From assembly GCA_013375455.1 (NCBI GenBank), contig JABXJT010000083.1:1-21021 (forward strand): a stretch of 21,021 nt of DNA, read 5' to 3'. Within the stretch, counting starts at the first letter, position 1. Each line of letters begins with the position of its first letter. Source of the DNA: Candidatus Helarchaeota archaeon (GTDB lineage: Archaea; Asgardarchaeota; Lokiarchaeia; Helarchaeales; HEL-GB-A). Position numbers and translations under genes: made by a program. Of the stretch, positions 8,025 to 17,300 are shown piece by piece. The notes beneath the pieces were generated by a model. The model ran no database searches, was not told the origin of the DNA, and was given only the letters and a program-made list of their open reading frames with translations.

Positions 8025-8079
8025 TTACAATTCCAACAATATGCTGCTTCTCTAAGATTTGAAAAGAGTATTTTTTCAT
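8025..8079 (-). pseudogene. 5' end of a gene cut by the repeat junction
   Basis: An ATG at 8079-8077 lies 4 nt after the stop of the membrane-protein gene at 8084-8605, with an AAAGGTGA ribosome site about 9 nt before it, as expected for a translationally coupled gene. It reads MKKYSFQILEKQHIVGIV and then enters the direct repeat at 8024, where it ends after seven more codons at an in-frame stop. Only 18 native codons remain. I recognise no family. It may be the missing start of the fragment at 8592-8812, because the two join in frame. Confidence 0.5.
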
Positions 8080-8083
8080 TCAA

Positions 8084-8605
8084 TTATTTCACCTTTGTTA
8101 ATATAAATGCGCCAATTAAATAAATAGTACATATAATCAATCCAATTGCCACATCTGCTTCTACACGAAACCATATTTTAAATAATTCAAATAAGCTTCG
8201 CGTTGCGTGATGTCCGTGCAGCCACTTATCAACCCACCAGCAATTCCAATCCTCCAGTGCGCCCATCGTGCCATTTGTCGCCCAAATAAGAAATCCTAGT
8301 TTTATCGTTTTCCACGTGTCAATAGTGCCAGTGAATCGCTTTTGTAGAATGATGTAAAATACCCAAAACGCCACACACAGTGAAGCAAGCGTCACGAACC
8401 ATAAAGTTGCCACATATGGTAAGGATAATTGCGTTTCGGCGCATTCCCAGAACACTGTCATTTCCCAAACGGACACGGACAAGTAAATGAATGAAATAAC
8501 AACAAACGTGAATATGTAAAGCGAATCAATCCGGAATAAGAATAAAATGAAAACACAAATTCCTAAGAAGAGCACGATGCTTCCATATATTTCAAAGTAC
8601 GTCAT
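8084..8605 (-). CDS. Multi-helix membrane protein carried by the inserted block
   Basis: A 173-residue membrane protein with about five hydrophobic segments (near 5-25, 28-50, 63-90, 100-116 and 149-170). Between the fourth and fifth is a polar stretch rich in Trp, Cys and His (EDWNCWWVDKWLHGHH), the most likely functional part. I recognise no family. The ATG at 8605 overlaps the 3' end of the truncated frame upstream by 14 nt, and a further ATG-initiated frame begins 4 nt after its stop, so it was once the middle of a tightly packed unit. It lies antisense to the glycosidase operon and is the only complete gene of the insertion. No clear promoter of its own remains, so expression is uncertain. 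Confidence 0.72.
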   Translation of the reverse strand: MTYFEIYGSIVLFLGICVFILFLFRIDSLYIFTFVVISFIYLSVSVWEMTVFWECAETQLSLPYVATLWFVTLASLCVAFWVFYIILQKRFTGTIDTWKTIKLGFLIWATNGTMGALEDWNCWWVDKWLHGHHATRSLFELFKIWFRVEADVAIGLIICTIYLIGAFILTKVK

Positions 8606-8812
8606 CAGTGTCCAACCACTTTTTTAAATTGTCAGGATAATAGGTTTTATAAAAATCATATTCCTCAGTTTCAGCATTTTGCCGCCAAATTTGCACATCA
8701 AGCATTCTGAAATTTTTATAATCCTTTAAATGTGCTCTAAGTGCCGATTTTTTGAGAAAAATACATCTTATTGCACCTTGATCCCTTTTATCATAATATG
8801 TTATTAATACAT
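8592..8812 (-). pseudogene. 3' fragment of a gene truncated at the repeat junction
   Basis: The minus strand is open from the repeat boundary at 8812 to a TGA at 8594-8592, giving 72 residues that begin VLITYYDKRDQGAIRC and end KKWLDTDDVL. Composition is that of a real soluble protein: mixed charge and aromatic residues, no low complexity. No start codon is present near the upstream end, and just inside the flanking repeat the frame meets a stop, so the 5' part is missing. The first internal ATG is codon 36. The end overlaps the start of the membrane-protein gene by 14 nt, which supports authenticity. Family unknown. Confidence 0.6.
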
Positions 8813-8980
8813 AAAACTGTTCAAATTAATGCCCAATTAGAAGAAAACTCGTTAAAAGTCGAAATTAAACCAAAACCTGCGCAGGTTCAGGTTGAGCTGC
8901 CAAAAAACATAAAAATTTCCTCTCTTTTCGTTAATGTAAAATTAGTGAATTCAGAAATTTAATCAAAATTTGGAGCGTAT
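8813..8980 (+). repeat. Direct repeat, copy 2 (before the CrtC/AttH-type gene)
   Basis: This is a 168-bp copy of 7856-8024. It contains a non-functional duplicate of the last 49 codons of GH31 plus its stop. It ends exactly inside the first ATG (8979-8981) of the following gene and supplies that gene's GGAG ribosome site. Two base changes and one deleted T relative to copy 1 all fall in the last 45 bp; in GH31 terms they would change Gly to Val and Gly to Glu. Confidence 0.97.
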
Positions 8981-8984
8981 GAAT

Positions 8985-9980
8985 ATGAAGGACAAAATTA
9001 TAGCGTACTTAGAAGCAAAAGGCATAAAAATTAATGATAATTTCTCGAAATATCTCGAAGGCAGAGTTGAATTAACGGATCAAGATGAATACATGCACGT
9101 TGTTGAATCCTACCCCCCACATCATAATGAAAGTTGGTACTTTAACTTCATTGATCGTCCGAATAATGTCTTCTTCATCACGAGATTATCGTTTGAAATG
9201 GATAAGAAGAGAGCGTTAATCCTAGTTTTATTAGTAATTGATGGCAAGGCGACTAATTATTTCACCGTAATTCCGGTTGAAAAAATGCCGGATAATTGGG
9301 AATTTGATAAGAAATTGAAATATTATTGCATTAAACCGATGAAACAATGGCGCGTCAAGTATGAAGATAGAAAATTTGCTTTGGACGTCACCTTTGATGC
9401 ACGGTTTCCCGTATTTAATTCGGCTCCTGAAGACCCCGTGGCTGAAATTGAAAAGTATGGTCTTGAGATGCTCGATGTAGCTGCCCAACAACATTATGAA
9501 CAAGCCATGATCGCAACGGGTACGTTGGTTTTGAAGAAAAAAGGTGAAACCCGAAACATTGAATGCTTTAGCCACCGTGACCATAGCTGGGGGACTAGAG
9601 ATTGGGTCAATATAGATGCCTGGAATTGGGTCGATGCTCAATTTGAAGATAAATCGGTTAATTTTGTTAGATCAGACGTTTTAGGGAAAAATCCTCAATT
9701 CGGCGCTCTTTCTACAAAGGATGAAACTATTAAAATCGTAAAAGTTGAAGTCAGTACAAAAACTAAGGATGATGGGAAAACTCCAGTCTCTTCGACGTTT
9801 AATCTGACCGATGAAAATGGAAAAGAAATAACAGTTGTCTCCAAAACCATCTTTTCGGTGCATCTACCTCTCCCCTCTGAAAAAGGGATCACCGAGATTT
9901 TCGAACAAGTTGCGGTATTTACTTGTGAGGGTAAAGAAGGCGATGGGATTTCAGAATATTTGATATCGACACGTCGTTAG
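8985..9980 (+). CDS. CrtC/AttH-superfamily protein (DUF7064/DUF7065-like)
   Basis: A 331-residue, beta-rich, probably cytosolic protein. Near residues 49-52 it has ESWYF-type sequence, and at 197-207 the signature HRDHSWGTRDW, typical of the lipocalin-like double-barrel AttH/CrtC superfamily. Members include hydroxyneurosporene synthase and Diels-Alderases, but most are uncharacterised. A sugar-related role is suggested only by its position between GH31 and GH1. ATGs occur at 8979 and 8985; GGAG at 8972-8975 is 3 nt from the first and 9 nt from the second, so I prefer 8985. A TTG at 8970 is less likely. Its stop codon overlaps the ribosome site of the GH1 gene 8 nt downstream, so the two are translationally coupled. 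The direct repeat upstream preserved its ribosome site when the insertion occurred. Confidence 0.8.
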   Translation: MKDKIIAYLEAKGIKINDNFSKYLEGRVELTDQDEYMHVVESYPPHHNESWYFNFIDRPNNVFFITRLSFEMDKKRALILVLLVIDGKATNYFTVIPVEKMPDNWEFDKKLKYYCIKPMKQWRVKYEDRKFALDVTFDARFPVFNSAPEDPVAEIEKYGLEMLDVAAQQHYEQAMIATGTLVLKKKGETRNIECFSHRDHSWGTRDWVNIDAWNWVDAQFEDKSVNFVRSDVLGKNPQFGALSTKDETIKIVKVEVSTKTKDDGKTPVSSTFNLTDENGKEITVVSKTIFSVHLPLPSEKGITEIFEQVAVFTCEGKEGDGISEYLISTRR

Positions 9981-9988
9981 GTGTTGAA

Positions 9989-11347
9989 ATGGACGTCAAG
10001 TTTCCTGAGGCTTTCATATTTGGCGCCGCAACATCAGCCTATCAAATAGAAGGTGCGCTGAATGAAGATGGAAGAGGCGAAGTTTTCTTCGATCGCATCT
10101 TTCAATTAGCGAATTTTGACGCAGATCCGAATATTGCCTGTGATCACTACCATCGATACAAAGCCGACGTGCAATTGATAAAGGAATTGGGGCTCCAAAG
10201 CTACCGCTTCTCGATCGCTTGGGCACGAATTTTTCCAAAGGGGAGCGGGCAAATTAACGAGAAGGGAATTGAGTTCTACAATAACTTGATTAATGAATTG
10301 CTATCGAATGATATTGAACCTCTTGCGACTCTGCACCATTTTGATATGCCAAGTGCGCTTTACACCAAAGGGTGGCAAAATATCGAAACGATTGCTGCAT
10401 TCAAGCAGTTTGCAGAAATTTGTTTTGAGCGATTTGGAGATCGGGTAACACGGTGGATAACTTTCAACGAGCCATGGGTCGATCAATTCCTCATTCCATT
10501 TTCAATTCAAGAATTTACAAATCCAAAGCCGTCAATCAAACAAGACAAGAAACTTTTTGCGAAATGTTTAAACAATTTACATAGCATGTTCAAAGCTCAT
10601 GCAGACGCCATCAAGGCTTGCCGCGACCTGATTCCAGAAGGAAAAATTGGGATCACCTTAAATTTAGCACCCTGCTATCCCCTAACCGATTCCAAGGAAG
10701 ATAAAGAGGCTGCAGAAAGATGTGATGCTTTCTTAAACGAGTGGCATTTGGGCTTAGCGTTGAAAGGCGAATATCCCGATGATTTATTTAACTATCTTCA
10801 AGAGGCAGTTAATGCGCCAACCATAACGGATGAAGAAATGGCTTTAATTAAGGATAGCAAATCAGACTTCATTGGGGTAAATTTCTACGGTCCCTCCTAT
10901 ATCAAGATGGGACAAAAGCGGTTTCCGCTCAACTATGATGAATACAAGGGAGAGCGATCACGGGAGTGGGCTAATAATGCGAAAGTCGTGCCGGAAGCAC
11001 TTCACGAAATATTAGTTCGAATTGATCGCGATTATAATTCTCCAATAATCTACATAACAGAAAATGGGTGCAGCTTTGGCGATGAACGTTTGAATGATGA
11101 AAAGGACGAATGGCGAATTGATTATCTAAAAGCCCATCTCCGAGAAGTAAAGCGAGCGATGGATGATGGCGTTAAAGTTGAAGGATATTACGCGTGGAGT
11201 CTGATGGATAATTTAGAATGGGCCCAAGGATATGAAGAACGATATGGATTAATTTACATTGATAGAGAACACAATTTAAAACGCTATATAAAAAAGAGTG
11301 GGCATTGGTATTCAGAAGTCATAAGGAATCGTGGATTCAATACTTAG
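9989..11347 (+). CDS. GH1 beta-glycosidase (beta-glucosidase type)
   Basis: A 452-residue family 1 retaining beta-glycosidase, full length for the family. Signatures: N-terminal FIFGAATSAYQIEGA, the substrate-binding HHFDMPSAL segment, acid/base Glu161 in TFNEPW, nucleophile Glu358 in YITENG, and the C-terminal YAWSLMDNLEWAQGY that binds the glycone. No signal peptide is present, so it acts in the cytoplasm, most likely on short beta-glucosides. With the GH31 enzyme it could dismantle xyloglucan-type oligosaccharides: removal of xylose exposes glucose for this enzyme. AGGTG overlapping the preceding stop supports the ATG. Only 15 bp separate its stop from the convergent giant membrane-protein gene, so no room remains for an independent terminator. 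Confidence 0.95.
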   Translation: MDVKFPEAFIFGAATSAYQIEGALNEDGRGEVFFDRIFQLANFDADPNIACDHYHRYKADVQLIKELGLQSYRFSIAWARIFPKGSGQINEKGIEFYNNLINELLSNDIEPLATLHHFDMPSALYTKGWQNIETIAAFKQFAEICFERFGDRVTRWITFNEPWVDQFLIPFSIQEFTNPKPSIKQDKKLFAKCLNNLHSMFKAHADAIKACRDLIPEGKIGITLNLAPCYPLTDSKEDKEAAERCDAFLNEWHLGLALKGEYPDDLFNYLQEAVNAPTITDEEMALIKDSKSDFIGVNFYGPSYIKMGQKRFPLNYDEYKGERSREWANNAKVVPEALHEILVRIDRDYNSPIIYITENGCSFGDERLNDEKDEWRIDYLKAHLREVKRAMDDGVKVEGYYAWSLMDNLEWAQGYEERYGLIYIDREHNLKRYIKKSGHWYSEVIRNRGFNT

Positions 11348-11362
11348 AAAAGAATTTATGAA

Positions 11363-14300
11363 TTAAGCAATATGCACGATGAACATCAAAATAATCAGGA
11401 CCAATGTATCGATGAATCCTCCAACTAGGAGCCCTAGACGCAAGTAGGCATAACTTGGGTTTTGTGCCTCTTTTCTTTTTACGAGTTTGAAGCTCCCGAA
11501 ACACCCGGCTGCGATGGAAATGAGGATAATAAACCAGATTCGCATCATAAAGTCGGCGTCAGGCGCGAAGAAAAAGTAGCTGATAGAACCACCGACAGCC
11601 CCAAGAGCTGCGAGGTAGAGGAGGGTATAATCGGTCCACTGATACGCTCTCGGAAAAATCGGATAAATAAAGACGATGACGGCAACCGCTGCAAATAGAA
11701 CTTTAAGCATTGTTTGGTCCCTGATGAAGGGATGAATATACCCGGTAGCGATAAAAGTGAAAATAGCCATCGTTGCCGCGATACAGACCATTAAGATCTT
11801 GGTATTTTTCGTTAATAATCGAAAAGGCTCATATTCGACCACAAGCGGAACGATAAGCACTAAACCAATCAGGATCGGAACGATAGTATTTAGATAGATG
11901 TCTGGATCCGATTGATATCGAATCACGCCATAGACCCAAAATGTATACATGCTGAGAAATCCGCCAATTATGGGGATGAAAATGTAAATATTCTTCCAAT
12001 ATCGCTTGGGAATCACATCTTTGAGCGATAAGACGAAAATGATTAGGATCCCAACGAGGACAGGTACAAAAACTCCGATAAGCCAATCGACTTTAAGCAC
12101 TTCGATGAGGAGCCAGCCCAAACCAACATTCAATGCTAATGTCATTATTGAAAACATATACTTTCTAAGGTCAAACTCGACGGGGGAAAGTGGTGGTTTA
12201 ATCCATAACACGGAAAAAATCATTAGACCTATCATGATACCTGGTAACAGTGCAGCGAACTCGATCCCTATCCAATAGAACCCGATAAATGCAAAGCAGG
12301 TTGAAATCATTATCCAAATGTATTTATACATTCCCCAATTCATTTCAGGAAAAGCTGCAGATAGAGCAATTAAATTCCCCCAAGCAAACAAACCTAAGAA
12401 AAACGCGTCTGGCCAAGCAGCAACTGCCACTAAGTTGACTAATGAATAATAAATGGTAAAGAAGACTGCAAATGTTAATGCAACATAGAGTATTCTTATG
12501 AGTTTTTTGTGTTTTTGCCAGAATGCTCGCCCCAATGCCAAATTTAATCCAACAGTTAACGCAACTGCGGCATACAAAATGGCATCATCGGGAAGCACCA
12601 CTGCAAACCGTAACATCCAACAATAGAGGGTAAGGGTAAGTGAAACCGTGAAAAAGCTCCAAAGCACATCTGTATATTGCTCATTCTCAATGGATACTAT
12701 AAACAATGGTAATAAAAGCACCGAATAAATTAGGAATCCAAGTGAAATTGATAGCAGATGATCGCCTGTATATAAAATGTTCAGGTTAGCAATGAAAATT
12801 GTTAGAGGAAGGGGCGAGATAGCCCAAAGAAATTCAGGAATTCGCCATTTAATCAAATCACTTTTTTTAAATCCCCAATAAAAACCAAAAGCCAGCAGAA
12901 AAGTGAAATAGGAGATTAACATTATGTCCAGTCCCGGAGCCATGTACATTAGACCGAAGAAGAAAAATCCTAAGATAAATAATGGAAAAATTACATAGGC
13001 ATAAGAGAGATATGGGCCAAGAAAATCCCGAAACCTCTTAGAAAGCAAGAATAAGGCATAACCAATAGTAATGGTTATGATCAGGCTCAACCATAAACTT
13101 TCAATTGCGAGGAGAATGAAGAAGCACCAGAAGAACAGAATGCACGTTGATATGTTAAAAATTCCGAGTATCATCCAGAAGAACGAATTATAAAAGCGAT
13201 CTAGCAATGTTTGGGATTGAATCACATTCTTTAGACTGCTGTAGAAGATTAATATAAGCCCTGAAAAGAGAAAAGCTCCGAAAGCAACAACATAGATAAA
13301 TAATTCAGGTCCAACAAACAAGTAAGAACTGTAATAAGAAAGCCCTAATGTTATCGCTACGGTAAAAATCATGTATGAGATAAACCTTTCATTCACGCTA
13401 AATTTTGATGAAAATGATGGGATACTTAATAGGATCCCAGTCACGATCAATGCATTCATAAATTGTATCACGCCAAATTCCCCTACAACCAAAAAGGTGT
13501 AATACCCGACAAGAAATCCGATGTTGATGGCCATTGAATACCAGACAATCCAAGAGAAGGTCCATTTCTTGCGACTAAAGGTGATGATTAGAGAAATGGA
13601 TAATTCGATCAGGAGGGCGTATGACACCGTAAGAACCATATCGGCGGTGAAAAGATAGATATAATTGAATAAAAGGGCCGTCCCAGCAATGCTTAACGCA
13701 GTCCCGCCTATCCACAACCAATCAGAAGAGTGATCAAAAAGGGGCAGGGACATAATAAATAGCGTGAAAAATCCTATCAATAAAATCCAAGTAACGACTC
13801 CTGATAGGATGGAACTGAGGGGGCCATAGAATAGTATTGATAGCGAACATCCCAACGCCACCCATAGCCCCGCAACGATTTTCTTAGGTACTTTTCGAAG
13901 AGCTGGGAGAATCAAACCTAAGGCAAGGATAGTACATGATATATAGAGCGTGCTGTATGAGAGATCCAATTTGAGATAAGTATCTGAAAGCATCCACACT
14001 CCTACAGCAGTTGGAACAACGATCAATGCCACATATAAAATGTTAGCAATTAACCACCATCCTTTAGTCATGCTGCGAATGAAAACATAAAAGAAATAAA
14101 CAAAACCCGAGATGTATAATGCCCAAGGTTCGATCACTATGAGTAACATCCAGAAAAGGAAGAAGAACAAACCAACGGAGAGAATGATTTCTTGAATACT
14201 TTTTAGGTGTTGTTCTGAAAACCTAGGAGAACGGCGGAAGTACTCTTTTTGAAAACTTAGGAGAATGGCGAAAATAATCAACCCTAATGCAAGGCCTAGG

Positions 14301-17300
14301 TAAATGCTGACGTAAATTGTTCCTATAGTAAAAATAAAGAGTGAAAGACATCCATTCGCACTAAAGAGCAAATAATCAAATAATTTTTCGTAGCTCCGTG
14401 AATAAAACAGGAATAAATAAAGACCGATAGTTAAAGATAGGAGAATCCTTGCAACAATATCAAATCCAATAATTAAGCCCGCCAGTTGATATACAAGTAA
14501 TGTGGCTGAAACAAACGATATAATAGTAAAAATGAATAAATATTTCTTATCGACTCCAAAAGTTTCAAGTCTGCTGCACAAAGCCATCCCTACCAGCATA
14601 GCGATGAATAAAGCTGCCAAAAATTCATCAAATGGTACGGGGAATTCAGGGATGTGAAGAATTCTCAACCCCCATAATATTAGAAAGGCTGAAACAACTG
14701 AAAATCCACTCCACGTAGCAATCCCTATGCGTGTTTTCGTATATTTGGTTACTTTGAGCAAAATGAGAGTGGAGGTAAAATAACAAACTAAGGGGATCAA
14801 AAAGATAGGATAGAGCGTAATATACTCGGATTGAAGTACTGGAAATTCTCCAGCAGGAGTTAAAACAACAAATGAAACAAGAAATCCCAGTAGAATTGAG
14901 GATGTTATCGTGATCGCTTGCCAAAGGACCTTCCAAAATTTAGTGGATGATGGAATGATGAGGAGTTCGAATATGAGAGCGGTTAACAAGAAATTAAAAA
15001 TATTATCTGTAATAAAAAAGACATACACGCCAAACCAAGAGAATAACAATGCGATGGATGCACTCACATACATCCACGAATAGATCCACCAGTTACGTTT
15101 CAATACTTGAAATTTATTCAACACGAGAAGTTCAAACCCTAAGATGATTGAGGATATCGCAGCCGAAATCAAGCTCCTCGCAGTAGCGTCAAACATAAAA
15201 AATGAGTTGAACAACAAGAAATACATAAATATTGGGATGAGAAAACAAGCACCAAATCCAATTATTCGATTTACCCACCTTCTTTCAACCTCAAACAGCA
15301 CGAGTGGATACAGACTGAATAAAAAGATAAGTCCAGCAAATAAAACAGTAATAACCTGATCAAAATTATTCACTAGAGCAAAGAAAATAGCAAGGAAGGT
15401 AATTCCAACTGATACTAAGGGCCAAGATATTCGCCCAATTTTTTTAGGGATGTTTGGAAATGTTGTTATTAAGGTTAATTGGAACCCCACGATGAGTAAG
15501 GAGATGCTAATTAATGATAAAAAATTCCGACCATAACCCGTCAAGAAAAATGCAACCCCATTTCCAATGCTCAACCCTGCCCAAAGCAAAGCGGATACTT
15601 TCCATATTTTTAAGAAATAGACCACAATTGCAAAGGTAAATGTGATTATAACCATTGTAAAAATAGTTGCAACAAAAATTTCCTGAAACCAAAAGAAGAA
15701 CGCCGTAACATACGATAATGGAATCAACTCTGCCCAGACAATAAACCAAGATAATCGGAAATTCTCGCGCCATCGATAAAAAACAATGGGTAGTAGTAAA
15801 ATCGTGAAAAGAGAGATTGCAAGACAAGCTCCAAATACCTGGAACTCCATTCCAAGAGGTTGAAAGCTAAGATAAACCAAAAATGCATTTACGACTGGAA
15901 TTGCAATCCAAGCCTGCCATCCCTTTTCCCAAATCCGTTTCGATAATTCCCAAAAATAACAAGCCAAACACAGGTAGTAAAAAAAGACTCCGAAATCTAT
16001 AGCTAAACCAATACTAATTACTAATTCTACCCCCTGATAGAAGAACAAGCCACTCCAGACTGCTAATGAGCCTGAGATCACAGAAATGCCCAAAAGAATA
16101 ACAACCTGGTTTTCCTGTAAAAGGGAGAATCTTTTCATGAACATTGAAAATATGAAAAAGGAAAGCCCTGCAGAGGTGAAGCAACTTACCATGACGCGAA
16201 TGTAAATCTCTTGCGTCAGAAAGAGCGCATTAAACCCAATTAGAGTAAAGAGTAGGAAGATTCCCACAAAAAAAATGGAAAAAATAGCCCAACCTTGCTT
16301 TTTAAAGTAGAGATATAGCCATAGGTTACTTATTAAAAACCCACTAACCAACCAAGGTAGTACTGATAGGAAAAAAGCTGAGAAAGTTAATATCATTGGG
16401 TTAGCCAAATAATACGCGTTGTAAATTAAAGTTAATAAAATAAAAAAGGTTGTTGCACCAATTAACCCGAATTTTAAGTTTGATTTGAACTTCCACAAAG
16501 TGAGAGACAGGAAAAAATAAAGGCACGTTACAATTGCAAGGCAATCGAACAGAATATAGAGCGAATCAAAATATTGGAAAGTCGCATAAGGGCTAATGAA
16601 ATCAAAAATACTTTTATAAATGATTACACCCAAAACAACAGGAACCCCAATGATGAAGTAATTTCCAAAATATTCACTGGAATAAATGGCTTTCCAGCCA
16701 ATTAAGATTATCAAAATTGCAAGTGCTACTCCTAAAAACAGATTATTTGCATAAATTGTAATGATAGAAGATATGAAAATTCCGAAAGCAGCGCAAGATA
16801 CTGTCAGAAATCTTTTATCTGTAATGATTTTAACTACTAACTTCCTAAAGGCCTCAGAGAAGATGCACGCCATTCCAATAGATACGAACACCACGAAGGT
16901 GATGTTGAATGCTTGATATTCCGGTGTCGTATAATAGGTAGGATTTAAGGTATTCAAAAGGAAGTAAAGGAACACTGAATTCGCAATGACACAGGACCAG
17001 AGAGAGATTTCTAAAATGCGACTTTTTTGTGTCTCAGTCAGGAATTCCTCAATATCACCATGCTTAAAGACAATCCGACTCAGAAGTAGGAACAAATAAA
17101 TTGCGACTATGATCGCTAGCGGTAAAAAAGCTTGAAGCAAGACTCCAACGAGAAAGCTAACGGTAAAACTTAAAGCAATAGAATCCAGGAATATACCCAA
17201 ACTTGCGCTTCGTCGCGAAATTAACTCATACTGTTTATACAGGGAAAGCATTATGAGACCTAAAAACAGATCGATTGATAAAACTAAGAAGACCGTGGCA

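Larger units (their letters stand above)
8025..8812. mobile_element. 788-bp inserted block flanked by a long direct repeat
   Basis: This block interrupts a GH31-CrtC/AttH-GH1 operon. It carries only minus-strand coding sequence: the 5' end of one frame, an intact membrane-protein gene and the 3' end of another frame. There are no terminal inverted repeats, no transposase and no integrase, so it is not a recognisable insertion sequence. Its flanks are the 168/169-bp direct repeat, far longer than ordinary transposon target duplications. I use 'mobile element' only in the sense of inserted DNA. A staggered break filled in during capture of a fragment or circle, or recombination within a tandem array, are possible origins. 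Confidence 0.6.

Noticed and set aside
8025..8812. Classical insertion sequence or integron-like element
   Set aside because: No terminal inverted repeats, no transposase or integrase, and flanking duplication far too long for known insertion sequences.
8771..8962. 63-codon plus-strand frame resembling the GH31 C-terminus
   Set aside because: It is the duplicated GH31 tail read from a chance ATG in the insert; it has no ribosome site and is explained by the direct repeat.
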